Below, in pieces: positions 46,818 to 55,814 of a stretch of 64,000 bases of DNA. Position numbers and translations under genes: made by a program. The notes under the pieces are model-generated. The model was not told the origin of the DNA and did not search any database. It saw only the letters and a list, made by a program, of their open reading frames with translations. Position 1 is the first letter of the stretch, and every line of letters begins with the position of its first letter. Source of the DNA: Pseudomonas sp. P7548 (GTDB lineage Bacteria; Pseudomonadota; Gammaproteobacteria; Pseudomonadales; Pseudomonadaceae); assembly GCF_013386585.1 (NCBI RefSeq), contig NZ_JACARO010000015.1:62001-126000 (forward strand), read 5' to 3'.

Positions 46818-47651
46818 ATGAAGCAATATCTCGAACTACTGAACGACGTCGTGACCAATGGATTGACCAAGGGCGATCGCACCGGCACCGGCACCAAGGC
46901 CGTGTTTGCCCGTCAGTATCGGCATAACTTGGCCGACGGCTTCCCGCTGCTGACCACCAAGAAGCTTCACTTCAAAAGCATCGCCAACGAATTGATCTGG
47001 ATGTTGAGCGGCAACACCAACATCAAGTGGCTCAACGAAAACGGTGTGCGTATCTGGGACGAATGGGCCACCGAAGATGGCGACCTCGGCCCGGTGTACG
47101 GCGAGCAGTGGACCGCCTGGCCGACCAAGGACGGCGGCACGATCAACCAGATCGACTACATGGTCGACACGTTGAAGAACAACCCCAACAGCCGGCGCAT
47201 CCTGTTCCACGGCTGGAACGTCGAGTACCTGCCCGACGAAACCAAGAGCCCGCAGCAAAACGCGCTCGACGGCAAACAAGCCCTGCCGCCGTGCCACCTG
47301 CTGTACCAGGCGTTTGTGCACGACGGCCACCTGTCGATGCAGTTGTATATCCGCAGCTCTGACGTCTTCCTCGGCCTGCCGTACAACACCGCCGCCCTGG
47401 CGTTGCTTACCCACATGCTGGCCCAGCAGTGCGACCTGATCCCTCACGAGATCATCGTCACCACCGGCGACACCCATGCCTACAGCAACCACATGGAACA
47501 GATCCGCACCCAACTGGCGCGTACGCCGAAGAAGTTGCCGGAGCTGGTGATCAAACGCAAACCGGCGTCGATCTACGACTACAAGTTCGAAGACTTTGAA
47601 ATCGTGGGCTACGACGCCGACCCAAGCATCAAGGCCGACGTCGCTATCTGA
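46818..47651 (+). CDS. thyA: Thymidylate synthase
   Basis: 277 residues. Makes dTMP from dUMP with methylene-tetrahydrofolate. The catalytic cysteine is residue 159 in [28 protein letters not shown] and [12 protein letters not shown] are family motifs. The ATG at 46818 is correct ([10 protein letters not shown]); the open frame extends back through the terminator hairpin. Converges on the SDR gene with 3 bp between stops. Confidence 0.96.
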   Translation: MKQYLELLNDVVTNGLTKGDRTGTGTKAVFARQYRHNLADGFPLLTTKKLHFKSIANELIWMLSGNTNIKWLNENGVRIWDEWATEDGDLGPVYGEQWTAWPTKDGGTINQIDYMVDTLKNNPNSRRILFHGWNVEYLPDETKSPQQNALDGKQALPPCHLLYQAFVHDGHLSMQLYIRSSDVFLGLPYNTAALALLTHMLAQQCDLIPHEIIVTTGDTHAYSNHMEQIRTQLARTPKKLPELVIKRKPASIYDYKFEDFEIVGYDADPSIKADVAI

Positions 47652-47654
47652 TGG

Positions 47655-48416
47655 CTAGATGCAGGTGTAGCCCGCATCCGCATTGATGATCGAGCCTGTC
47701 AGCAGGCTCGACGCATCGGAAGCCAGGAACTGCACCAGCGACGCGACCTCATGAGGCTGCCCCATGCGCCCGGCGGGGGTCATGTCCAGCCAGCGCTGGA
47801 TCAACCCCGGCTGGCTTTCCAGCCCATGCAGCAGCGGTGTTTCGATATACGTCGGCGCCACCGCGTTCACCCGCACCCCGCGCGTTGCCCACTCCACCGC
47901 CAATGACTTAGTCAGTTGATGCACACCCGCCTTTGACGCGTTGTAGTGGCATTGCGGCTGCGGCACGTTGACCACCTGCCCCGACATCGACCCGATATTG
48001 ATCACCGAGCCGCGCCCGGCCTCCAGCATGCGCCGGCCAAAACCCCGACAGGTACGAAACACGCCGGTCAGGTTGACGGTGATGACCTTGTCCCACTCCT
48101 CGTCAGTCATCTCCTCGGCCGGCGTGTTGGTGACAATGCCAGCGTTGCACACCAGCACATCCAGCGGCGGCAGCGACGTCGCCAACGCATTGATCGCGGC
48201 GCTGTTCGTCACATCCAGCACTTGCGCCCGCGCGGCGTAGCCTTTTTCGATCAACTGCTGTGCCGTCGCCAAGGCCCGAGCCTGCAGGATATCGGTGCAA
48301 ATCACCTCCGCACCCGTCGCCGCCAAGGCTTCAGCGATCGCCGCCCCAATGCCTTGACCGGCCCCCGTCACCAACGCCAGCTTGCCGTTCAGCGCCTGTT
48401 TTTCCGAATAATTCAT
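47655..48416 (-). CDS. Short-chain dehydrogenase/reductase, sugar/polyol type
   Basis: 253 residues with TGAGQGIG (18-24), NAG (91-93) and the catalytic S143, Y158 and K162 (YNASK). Resembles D-arabitol/sorbitol dehydrogenases and keto-deoxy-sugar-acid dehydrogenases; substrate undefined. Start 48416 has GAGGG upstream; the open frame runs on through an 11-bp tandem repeat, not coding. Its closeness to the FAH and hydroxyacid dehydrogenase genes suggests membership of the sugar island. Confidence 0.87.
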   Translation of the reverse strand: MNYSEKQALNGKLALVTGAGQGIGAAIAEALAATGAEVICTDILQARALATAQQLIEKGYAARAQVLDVTNSAAINALATSLPPLDVLVCNAGIVTNTPAEEMTDEEWDKVITVNLTGVFRTCRGFGRRMLEAGRGSVINIGSMSGQVVNVPQPQCHYNASKAGVHQLTKSLAVEWATRGVRVNAVAPTYIETPLLHGLESQPGLIQRWLDMTPAGRMGQPHEVASLVQFLASDASSLLTGSIINADAGYTCI

Positions 48417-48456
48417 CCCGCGTCCCTCACCACAAATGGAAGCCAGCCAAACACCC

Positions 48457-48500
48457 GCTTTTGCTCTGCTTTTGCTCTGCTTTTGCTCTGCTTTTGTTCT
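48457..48500. repeat. 11-bp tandem repeat upstream of the SDR gene
   Basis: Four head-to-tail copies of GCTTTTGCTCT (48457-48467, 48468-48478, 48479-48489, and 48490-48500 with one change). Immediately followed by three TTGATC units (about 48505-48522). Lies 41-84 bp upstream of the SDR start. Confidence 0.95.
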
Positions 48501-48562
48501 GCTGTTGATCTTGATCTTGATCCTAGGCGCCCCGTTAACCACGCTGGCCGGAATTCGATATT

Positions 48563-48757
48563 GATTTGGGGGGTAAACCGGCAGGGATGCCGGTTTAGCC
48601 GCCCCGCGCCATGGATGGCGCGTGGCGGCGGCCCCCCAAATCACTGTCGGATTACGGGCACACCGAGCTTAAGCGAGGTGCCGAGTGGTGGGGCAAGAGC
48701 CTTTTGGTTACTTTTGGCTGGGCCGGCATTCCGGCTGTTCAAAAGTGACCCGCTGTA
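48563..48757. repeat. Nested inverted-repeat (cruciform or structured RNA) element
   Basis: Outer stem GATTTGGGGGG/CCCCCCAAATC (48563-48573, 48632-48642) encloses two hairpins: 10-bp TAAACCGGCA/TGCCGGTTTA (48574-48597) and GCCGCC-CGCGCCAT/ATGGCGCG-GGCGGC (48598-48629, one mismatch). A second part follows: GGTTACTTTTG/CAAAAGTGACC (48706-48716, 48740-48750, one G-T) around GCCGG/CCGGC, then CCGCT/AGCGG. Probably one copy of a dispersed P. fluorescens intergenic repeat family; from memory, not checked. Confidence 0.75.
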
Positions 48758-48816
48758 AGAGCGGAACCAATAGAGGCCGTAATCCCAATAACGGATATGT
48801 ACCCAGACAAACCGCC

Positions 48817-48840
48817 ATCGCAGGCAAGCCAGCTCCCACA
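48817..48840. repeat. Solitary REP unit
   Basis: One GCAGGCAAGCCAGCTCCCAC unit without a partner arm nearby. Confidence 0.85.
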
Positions 48841-48899
48841 TTTAGAATGCGGTGAGCCAAGCTAATCCAATCCGAGCCAGCTGCCTGCCCTGATTCAGC

Positions 48900-49856
48900 T
48901 CAAGTCAACGCACAGCGCAACGCTTCTCCGCGTAACCCGCGCAAGGCTTCCTCACTGGCCAACCGCTGCAACGCATCCACCGACGCATCAGAAAAAAACG
49001 CCGCATGCGGCGACACCAATAAATGCGGCGCACTGCGCAACGGCGAATCCGCCGGCAACGGCTCCTTCTCGAACACATCCAACCCCGCCCCCGACAACTG
49101 CCCGCTGACCAGCGCCTGGGCCAGGGCTGTTTCATCGATCAAACCACCCCGGGAGCAGTTGATCAGAATAGCCCCCCTGGGCATCTGCGCGATGGCATCG
49201 GCATCGATCACATGGCGCGTCTCGGGCGTCAGCGGCACATGCAGCGACAGCACGTTGGCGCAAGCAATCACCTCGGCCCGCGACATCGGCTCGATCCCCG
49301 ACTCCCGCGCCTGCTGGTTGGTCACGTACGGGTCATAACCCACAATCGTGCAGCCAAACGCCGTCATGCGTGACGCAAAGGCGCGGGCAATGCGGCCCAA
49401 GCCAATAAGGCCAACCGTGGTGTCACGCAGGGAGCGCACACCGTCGACCATCTGCGCGATCTTCCACTCGCCGTTGCGAATACCGGTGCCGTAATGATCG
49501 AGCTTGCGCGCCAGGGCCAGGGTCATCGCGGCAGCATGGTCGGCCACCTCTTCGACGCCGTAGTCCGGCACGTTGCACACGCGAATCCCCAGTTCCTTGG
49601 CCGCCGCGAGGTCGACGTTATCCACGCCGACGCCGTAGCGCACCACCACCGCGCCCGGCGCCATGGCCGCCATCACGCGATGGGTCATCGGCGCGAAGTT
49701 GTTGATCACCGCATGGGCGCCGCGTACCGCTTCCAGGGTTTCGTCTTCGCTGCGGCATTGGTGCTCGGAAAACTGCGCGCCGACCAGTGCGGCGGCGGCC
49801 TGTTCATGGCGTGTGTTGCCAAACGCCTGGTCAGTCACGACCAACTTCTGGCTCAT
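48900..49856 (-). CDS. D-2-hydroxyacid dehydrogenase (C-terminal-binding-protein type)
   Basis: 318 residues: NAD loop GLGRIA (152-157) and catalytic R236 (CSRGGLID), E265 (VFEKEP) and H284 (SPHAAF). Would reduce a 2-keto acid or oxidise a D-2-hydroxyacid such as glyoxylate/glycolate or a sugar-derived acid. Its start overlaps the stop of the upstream FAH gene by four bases (ATGA), so the two are translationally coupled. Confidence 0.9.
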   Translation of the reverse strand: MSQKLVVTDQAFGNTRHEQAAAALVGAQFSEHQCRSEDETLEAVRGAHAVINNFAPMTHRVMAAMAPGAVVVRYGVGVDNVDLAAAKELGIRVCNVPDYGVEEVADHAAAMTLALARKLDHYGTGIRNGEWKIAQMVDGVRSLRDTTVGLIGLGRIARAFASRMTAFGCTIVGYDPYVTNQQARESGIEPMSRAEVIACANVLSLHVPLTPETRHVIDADAIAQMPRGAILINCSRGGLIDETALAQALVSGQLSGAGLDVFEKEPLPADSPLRSAPHLLVSPHAAFFSDASVDALQRLASEEALRGLRGEALRCALT

Positions 49857-50995
49857 AGCAGCCCCCGTTTTGCCAGGTTGCGCATGAGTGCGCGGGTGCC
49901 GAAGGTCCAGGGCGCGGCTTCGTCGGAGTACACGACGGTATTGCGCAAGGTGCCCAGCAGCGGCGTGGAAATTTCCACCAGGTCGCCGGCCTTATGGGTA
50001 AAGCCCGAGCCCTTTTTCTCGCGGTCCTGGGTCGGCGCAAACATGGTGCCGAGGAACAGCATGAAGCCGTCCGGGTACTGGTGCGAATTGTTGCGGGTCT
50101 GCTCGACCAGGTTCGCCGGCTTGCGGCTGATCTCGGCCATGTTCGAACCGCCGGACATTTCAAAACCGTCGAGGCCGCTGACCGACAGGGTGAGGGTCGC
50201 GTTTTCAATGTCGGTCAGGGTGAAGTGCTCGTCGAACAGGCGAATAAACGGCCCGATGGAGCACGAGGCGTTGTTGTCCTTGGCCTTGCCCAGCAGCAGC
50301 GCCGAGCGGCCTTCCACGTCGCGCAGGTTCACGTCATTGCCCAGGGTGGCGCCACGGATATTGCCCTGGCTGTCCACCGCCAGCACCACTTCGGGCTCGG
50401 GGTTGTTCCACTCGGAAATACGGTTGATGCCCACCTGTGCGCCGTAACCGACTGCCGCCATGGGCTGGGATTTGGTGAACACCTCGGCGTCCGGGCCGAT
50501 GCCCACTTCCAGGTATTGCGACCACAGGCCTTCGGCTATCAGCGCAGCCTTGATCTCGGCCGCCTTGGCGGAACCGGCCTGCACATTGGACAGGCTGTCG
50601 CCGATCAACGAACCGATCAGCGCGCGCAGTTCATTGGCCCGGCCGGGATCGCCCGCCGTGCGCTCATCAATCACGCGTTCGACCATACTTCTGGCAAAGG
50701 TCACGCCGCAGGCCTTGAGCGCCTGGAAATCGCACGGTGCCAGCAGGCAAGGGCGGTCCGAGTGATAGCCCATCTCGGAAGGCTCAAGGATCAAGTCTGC
50801 GAGGTCGCCCACCGGCTCACCGGCCAGGGTGTCGAAGCGTTCGGCAGGGTTGTTGTCGAGAAAATCGGCCATGGAGACCACGGACGGCGTGACGTCGATC
50901 AGCACGTTTTCGCGCAGGATCACCACGCTGGGGCCCTTGCCGGGAAGCCAGACCCGACCGACCAATTTGGCGTGCTTGAGTGAGATGGGCAGCAT
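49853..50995 (-). CDS. FAH-fold sugar-acid enzyme (XylX/AraD1-like 2-keto-3-deoxy-pentonate dehydratase or diketo-acid hydrolase)
   Basis: 380 residues, the long FAH subfamily. Motifs: VGYGAQVGINRISEWNNPEPEVVL (metal glutamates), LGNDVNLRDVEGRSALLL and LFLGTMFAP. Relatives dehydrate 2-keto-3-deoxy-D-xylonate or L-arabonate to alpha-ketoglutarate semialdehyde (Weimberg route); others in this superfamily hydrolyse 2,4-diketo-pentonates to pyruvate and glycolate. The semialdehyde dehydrogenase at 60333 favours the first reading; the adjacent SDR and hydroxyacid dehydrogenase fit the second. AAGGA upstream. Confidence 0.85.
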   Translation of the reverse strand: MLPISLKHAKLVGRVWLPGKGPSVVILRENVLIDVTPSVVSMADFLDNNPAERFDTLAGEPVGDLADLILEPSEMGYHSDRPCLLAPCDFQALKACGVTFARSMVERVIDERTAGDPGRANELRALIGSLIGDSLSNVQAGSAKAAEIKAALIAEGLWSQYLEVGIGPDAEVFTKSQPMAAVGYGAQVGINRISEWNNPEPEVVLAVDSQGNIRGATLGNDVNLRDVEGRSALLLGKAKDNNASCSIGPFIRLFDEHFTLTDIENATLTLSVSGLDGFEMSGGSNMAEISRKPANLVEQTRNNSHQYPDGFMLFLGTMFAPTQDREKKGSGFTHKAGDLVEISTPLLGTLRNTVVYSDEAAPWTFGTRALMRNLAKRGLL

Positions 50996-51283
50996 GAGGG
51001 TGATCCTTTATTGTTTGATATCTAGTAATGCTACGTTTCGATTTTAAGCACGGTCAAGCGCTCTCGTATGAAAGAAACTGCATTTTTCGCGATAAAAACC
51101 GCGTTTTAAGACTAATTTGCTGAAAAATAAGGCGAATATTAAGTGTTTCAGCCGTTCGTGAGCAGTTTTGGTGCAAAACGAAGTTGAGTGAATTTTCGCC
51201 AGGCTATTGCAAAAAGCTAGCAATACTATATTTTCGAATTAAGCGAGTGGTTCAACCGCCAAGACCGGTGACGGAGCAGTTCG
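50996..51283. promoter_or_regulatory. Divergent control region of the sugar island
   Basis: 288 bp, AT-rich relative to its neighbours. ATTTTCG or TTTTTCG recurs (about 51083, 51192, 51230) and an inverted ATTGC/GCAAT pair lies around 51206-51224. Probable operator region for the RpiR regulator, but no site is proven. Confidence 0.45.
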
Positions 51284-52768
51284 ATGCATAACAATAAGAT
51301 TCACGGCGACACGATTGCCGCGCTGCAAGGCGCTTTGTTTATCGAGGGTCAGCTGCGCAAAGGCGCCGGCGCTCAGTTGCCGGTGGAGAACCCGGCGACC
51401 GGTGAGGTGCTGGGGCATATCGCCGCTGCCACGCCGCAAGAAATCAACGAGACCGTGGCCGCTGCACGCCGTGCCTTTCTACTGTGGTCCCGCGAACTGC
51501 CGAAAACCCGCGCCAGCGCCTTGCATCGTTTGGGCGACTTGATCGCCGCCGATGCGCAGACCCTGGCACAGGTGATGACCGCCGAGCAGGGCAAGCCCGT
51601 CAATGAAGCCCGTGGCGAAGTGCTCAAGCTCGCCGAGGCCTGCCACTTCTATGCAGAAGAAGCCACCCGCGTGCACGGCGAGATCGTGCCCAACGACCAA
51701 CCGGGTTTCCAGAGCCTGGTGGTGCGCGAGCCGATTGGCGTCGTCGCTGCGATTACGCCGTGGAACTACCCGGCCGAGCTGGTCGGCTGGAAGCTCTGTG
51801 CGAGCCTGGCCGCTGGTTGCACCATCGTGATCAAGCCTGCCGAGCTGACGCCGTTCACCGCGCTGGCCATTGCGCAAAAATGCATCGAAGCCGGGATCCC
51901 CGCAGGCGTGGTCAATGTGTTGACCGGCAAGGGTTCGGTGGTCGGCCAGGCGCTGGTCGAACACCCGGACGTCAGCAAAGTCGCGTTTACCGGTTCCAGT
52001 GCCGTGGGCCTGCATATCCAGCGCAGTTGCCCGCAGGTCAAGCGCCTGTCCCTGGAACTGGGTGGCAACTGCCCGATGGTGGTCACCGCCAGCGCGGATA
52101 TCGCCGCTGCCGTCAAAGGCGCCACGCGCCGCAGCTTCCGTAACTGCGGGCAGATCTGCATCGCGATCAACCGCATCTATGTGCACCGTTCGATCTACGA
52201 AACATTCGTCACCCAGCTGGGCGCCGCCGCCGAGGCGCTGACGGTGCGCAACGGCCTGGAAAACCCCGGCGCCGATTTGGGCGCCATGGCCTCCGCTGAG
52301 CCCCTGAACAAAACCCGCGCCCACCTTGAAGACGCACTGGCCAAAGGCGCACGTCTGGTCGCTGGCGGTAAGGCGCCCGAAGGCGAGGAGTTCGCCCACG
52401 GGCATTTCTTCCGCCCCACCGTGGTCGCCGACTGTACCCACCAGATGCTGGTCATGAGCGAAGAAACCTTCGGCCCGCTGGTGGGTGTCGCGCCCTTCGA
52501 TGACCTGGCCGAAGCCGTGCACCTGGCCAACGACACGCCTTACGGGCTGGCCGCGTATGTGTACGCCCGGGACCTGGTGGACATCCACACCCTGTCGGCT
52601 CAACTCGACTACGGCAACGTGGCGATCAATAACGTCGACGCCGGGATCATGAATGCGCCCTATGGCGGCCGCAAACAGAGTGGCGTGGGTTACGAGCACG
52701 GGCGCGAAGGGTTGCTGGAGTACTTCAACTTCAAGCATGTGCGCCTGCACCACGGCGTCGGGAATTGA
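51284..52768 (+). CDS. NAD(P)-dependent aldehyde dehydrogenase, succinate-semialdehyde type
   Basis: 494-residue ALDH with catalytic E258 (LELGGNCP) and C292 (NCGQIC), Rossmann motif FTGSSAVG and SEETFGPL near the end. Closest in appearance to succinate/glutarate semialdehyde or lactaldehyde/glycolaldehyde dehydrogenases. First gene of the rightward operon, GGAG upstream; three bp before the kinase gene. Substrate presumably an aldehyde arising in the sugar route. Confidence 0.9.
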   Translation: MHNNKIHGDTIAALQGALFIEGQLRKGAGAQLPVENPATGEVLGHIAAATPQEINETVAAARRAFLLWSRELPKTRASALHRLGDLIAADAQTLAQVMTAEQGKPVNEARGEVLKLAEACHFYAEEATRVHGEIVPNDQPGFQSLVVREPIGVVAAITPWNYPAELVGWKLCASLAAGCTIVIKPAELTPFTALAIAQKCIEAGIPAGVVNVLTGKGSVVGQALVEHPDVSKVAFTGSSAVGLHIQRSCPQVKRLSLELGGNCPMVVTASADIAAAVKGATRRSFRNCGQICIAINRIYVHRSIYETFVTQLGAAAEALTVRNGLENPGADLGAMASAEPLNKTRAHLEDALAKGARLVAGGKAPEGEEFAHGHFFRPTVVADCTHQMLVMSEETFGPLVGVAPFDDLAEAVHLANDTPYGLAAYVYARDLVDIHTLSAQLDYGNVAINNVDAGIMNAPYGGRKQSGVGYEHGREGLLEYFNFKHVRLHHGVGN

Positions 52769-52771
52769 GCC

Positions 52772-54271
52772 ATGCAGGCCCTTATTGGTATCGACATCGG
52801 CACCTCCGGGTGCAAGGCGTTGCTGCTGGACGCCCATGGCGCGGTGATTGCCGCCGACACGGCGACGTATCCGCTGTCCCAACCGCGGCCCGGCTGGACC
52901 GAACAAGACCCTGAACTGTGGATCGATGGCGCCCGCCGTGCGATTGCCGGGGTACTGGCCAAGGCGCCCGGCGTGGAATTGCTGGCGGTGGGTTTGTCCG
53001 GCCAGATGCACGGGCTGGTGCCGTTGGACGCCACACACAACGTCCTGCGCCCGGCGATCCTGTGGAACGACCAGCGCAACGCCGCCGAATGCGAGTGGAT
53101 CACCCAGGCAGCCGGTGGCCTTGAAGGCCTGCTGGCGGCCACCGACAACCGCATGCTGGTGGGTTACACCGGCGGCAAGATCGTGTGGATGCAGCGCCAT
53201 GAACCCGAGCTGTTCGCACGCCTGGCCACGGTGCTCAACCCTAAGGACTATTTGCGCCTGCGCCTGACCGGTGAAGTCGCCAGCGAAGTGTCCGATGCGT
53301 CGGGGACCGGCCTGTTCAATGTGCGCTCGCGGCAGTGGGCGACGGGGCTGGTCGAGACGTTGGGGATTGACCCCGCGTTGTTGCCACCGGTGTTTGAATC
53401 CCAAGTGATTTCCGGCCGGGTCAGCGCCCAGGGCGCCCAGCTGTTTGGCCTGCCCGTGGGCACGCCCGTGGCGGGTGGCGGTGGTGATTCGGTGATCCAG
53501 ACCCTCGGCTCCGGTGTGATTGCGCCGGGCGAATTGCAAACCACCATCGGCACCGCCGGCATCCTCGCGGCGGCGCTGGACACCCCCCAGGACAACCCGG
53601 ACGGCCGCCTGCAGATCTTCTGCAACGTCGCCGCCGACAAGTGGCATTGCATGGGCGTGTCGCTGAACGCCGGTGGTTCGATGAACTGGTTTCGCGACAC
53701 CTTCTGCGCCGGCGTGCCCTTCGAGCAGATCGCTGCCGAAGCTGCCGACAGCCCGCCCGGCGCCCATGGCCTGCTGTTTTTGCCCTACCTCAATGGCGAA
53801 CGCTGCCCTTATCCGGACCCGGTTCTGCGGGCTGCCTTTATCGGCCTCACCGGTCGCCATCAACGCGGTGATATGGCCCGCGCCGTGATGGAAGGCTCGG
53901 TCTATGCCCTCGCCGATATGTACGCGTTGATGCGCCCGCTGGGCATTGCCGGGCAGGTGATCAAGGCGTCTGGTGGCGGTGCGCGCTCGGTGCTGTGGCG
54001 CCAGTTGCAGGCAGATATTTTCGGCTGCGACGTGGTGACCACCGAAGGCGCGGCCGAGGGGGCAGCATTCGGCGCGGCGCTGGTGGCCGGGCTGGCGGTC
54101 AACGTATGGCCCGACGCAGCGAGTGCCGCCGCCAGCTGCCGTGCAATGACCCGCCAGGCGCCAGACGGCGCCACGGCCGAGGTTCACGCTCAGGCCCATC
54201 GCATCTATCGCCATTTGTACCCGACGCTCAGGGAAACCTTTGTTGAGCTCGGCGCCCCTCTTTTCGATTAG
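52772..54271 (+). CDS. FGGY-family carbohydrate kinase, xylulokinase-like
   Basis: 499 residues: GIDIGTSGCKALLLD (ATP loop), SGQMHGLVPLD, WNDQRNAAECEWI, GGGGDSVIQTLGSG (catalytic Asp) and KASGGGARSVLWRQLQADI. All hallmarks of XylB-type kinases that phosphorylate a pentulose at C5. Exact sugar unknown; the neighbouring RpiA-type isomerase hints at a ribulose-like product rather than xylulose. Three bp after the aldehyde dehydrogenase; its TAG overlaps the Shine-Dalgarno of the next gene. Confidence 0.88.
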   Translation: MQALIGIDIGTSGCKALLLDAHGAVIAADTATYPLSQPRPGWTEQDPELWIDGARRAIAGVLAKAPGVELLAVGLSGQMHGLVPLDATHNVLRPAILWNDQRNAAECEWITQAAGGLEGLLAATDNRMLVGYTGGKIVWMQRHEPELFARLATVLNPKDYLRLRLTGEVASEVSDASGTGLFNVRSRQWATGLVETLGIDPALLPPVFESQVISGRVSAQGAQLFGLPVGTPVAGGGGDSVIQTLGSGVIAPGELQTTIGTAGILAAALDTPQDNPDGRLQIFCNVAADKWHCMGVSLNAGGSMNWFRDTFCAGVPFEQIAAEAADSPPGAHGLLFLPYLNGERCPYPDPVLRAAFIGLTGRHQRGDMARAVMEGSVYALADMYALMRPLGIAGQVIKASGGGARSVLWRQLQADIFGCDVVTTEGAAEGAAFGAALVAGLAVNVWPDAASAAASCRAMTRQAPDGATAEVHAQAHRIYRHLYPTLRETFVELGAPLFD

Positions 54272-54281
54272 GAGTCTTTTC

Positions 54282-54956
54282 ATGGCCGTCTATAACGCGC
54301 TGATTTTTGATCTCGACGGGACGCTGATCGACAGCGCCTGCGATATCGCGAAGGCCCTGAATGTTGGCTTCACGCTCAACGGCTGGCCGGAACTGGCCCC
54401 GGACCACGTGGAGACATTCCTGGGCAACGGGCCTCGGCGCTTGATCGTCGACATCCTCGAAGACCTGGATATTCCCTACACCGAGGCCCAGGTGCAGCGC
54501 GCGTTTGAAGGCTACTTGCAGGCCTATATGGACGACCCGGCCGGGCGCACGCGGTTCTACCCCCATGTGCGCGAAGACCTGGTGGCGCTGCGCGAAGCCG
54601 GTATCCGCCTGGGCATCTGCACCAACAAGAACCACGCCGTCACCGGCAAGGTGCTGCAGCAACTGGGCCTGGCGGATCTGTTCGATGCCGCGATTGGCGC
54701 CGACGCCGTGCCGGCCTGCAAACCGGACCCCGGCCACTTGCTTGCCGTGGCCGATGCCATGGCGCTGGCCGACCACACTTGGGCCTATGTGGGCGATACC
54801 CGGGTTGACCAGCAAACCGCGCAGGCCGCTGGTGTCATGTTTTTTGTGGTGCCGTGGGGCGGTGGCCCACTGGTGGAGATTTCCCCGGCGCAGCGCTTGA
54901 ACCGTTTGGCTGATCTGTTACAACGCAGCCCACCAATCGCCAAGGAGCGGATATGA
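54282..54956 (+). CDS. HAD-superfamily phosphatase, phosphoglycolate-phosphatase-like
   Basis: 224 residues: FDLDGTLID (D10, D12), GICTNKN, a lysine in PACKPDPGHLL and VGDTRVD. Fits the Gph/sugar-phosphatase clade; may clear phosphoglycolate or a toxic sugar phosphate made by the kinase. ATG 54282 follows AGGAG overlapping the kinase stop; ends with ATGA overlap into the RpiR gene. Confidence 0.88.
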   Translation: MAVYNALIFDLDGTLIDSACDIAKALNVGFTLNGWPELAPDHVETFLGNGPRRLIVDILEDLDIPYTEAQVQRAFEGYLQAYMDDPAGRTRFYPHVREDLVALREAGIRLGICTNKNHAVTGKVLQQLGLADLFDAAIGADAVPACKPDPGHLLAVADAMALADHTWAYVGDTRVDQQTAQAAGVMFFVVPWGGGPLVEISPAQRLNRLADLLQRSPPIAKERI

Positions 54957-55792
54957 GCGACAGTTTGCTGCAACGCATTATTGATGAAAGCAAGAACATG
55001 CACCGCGCCGAGCGCCGGGTGGCCAATTTCGTCTCCACATCACCGTCCAAAGTGCTGCAGATGAGCATGGCCAAGTTGTCGGAAACCTGTTCGGTCAGCG
55101 ACCCGACCGTGATGCGTTTCTGCCGGCGTTTCGGTTTCGAGAGCTATCAGGAATTGAAGCTGCACCTGGTGCAGAGCCTGGTGCCGTCGGCGCCGTTTGC
55201 CTACGAGCAGATCATCCCGGATGACAGCATCGACAACATTGTGCGCAAGACCTGCCGCAATTCGTTGAACGCGATCCAGCGTTTGGAAGAAGACCTGAAA
55301 CCGGAAAAAGTCGCCGAGGCCGCGCAGCTGTTGCAGGCCGCGAGCTGGGTAGGCATCTACGCCACCGGCATTTCGGTGGTCAACGCGCTGGACGCCGAGC
55401 ACAAGTTCCAGCGCCTGGGCATGCGCTGTCAGGCCTTGCTCGGCGGCAAGCGCCAGGAAATGCACGCCGAAGGCGCACGCAGCGGTGAAGTCGCGCTGAT
55501 CTTTTCGCAGTCGGGGCACACCCGGCAGATGGTCGACATGGCCATTGCCGCGCGCAAAGCCGGGGCCAAGGTGGTGTCGATTGCCGCCGATGACAGCCCG
55601 CTGGCGAAAGTCTCGGACGTGCTGATCGCCGTGAAGCCCTACGAACACACCGAGCTGATGACGCCCTTGGCATCACGGCTCAACCACCATTTGGTCACCA
55701 ACATGCTGGTGGCGGCGATTGCCATCGCCAGCGGCAGTCAGTTCCCCGATCAACTGACCGCTCTCGATTCCTGGCGTACCGACAAAATTTAA
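54953..55792 (+). CDS. RpiR-family transcriptional regulator
   Basis: 279 residues: N-terminal HTH_6 domain (1-77; VLQMSMAKLSETCSVSDPTV, MRFCRRFGFESYQELK) and a SIS sugar-phosphate-binding domain (about 125-260; GIYATGISVVNALDAEHKFQ, FSQSGHTRQMVDMAIAARKAG). Likely senses a phosphosugar of this pathway and controls both arms of the island. Coupled to the HAD gene by a 4-bp overlap. Confidence 0.92.
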   Translation: MSDSLLQRIIDESKNMHRAERRVANFVSTSPSKVLQMSMAKLSETCSVSDPTVMRFCRRFGFESYQELKLHLVQSLVPSAPFAYEQIIPDDSIDNIVRKTCRNSLNAIQRLEEDLKPEKVAEAAQLLQAASWVGIYATGISVVNALDAEHKFQRLGMRCQALLGGKRQEMHAEGARSGEVALIFSQSGHTRQMVDMAIAARKAGAKVVSIAADDSPLAKVSDVLIAVKPYEHTELMTPLASRLNHHLVTNMLVAAIAIASGSQFPDQLTALDSWRTDKI

Positions 55793-55814
55793 ACACCGAT
55801 CCGTGGAGCAGGTA

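Larger units (their letters stand above)
48417..48899. other. Non-coding region with tandem repeat and structured element
   Basis: 483 bp without a plausible gene. From left: SDR leader, 11-bp tandem repeat, TTGATC repeats, structured element, and a lone REP unit (48817-48840). No promoter could be fixed with confidence. Confidence 0.75.

Noticed and set aside
48417-48644. N-terminal extension of the SDR through the tandem repeat
   Set aside because: The added sequence is Lys/Arg/Gln/Ser repeat translation of non-coding DNA; the start at 48416 has a ribosome site and the normal SDR N-terminus.
51479-54283. 934-codon open frame on the minus strand across the aldehyde dehydrogenase, kinase and HAD genes
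   Set aside because: It is a shadow of strongly coding plus-strand genes in GC-rich DNA: low-complexity His/Arg/Gly/Gln composition, no domain, no ribosome-binding site.
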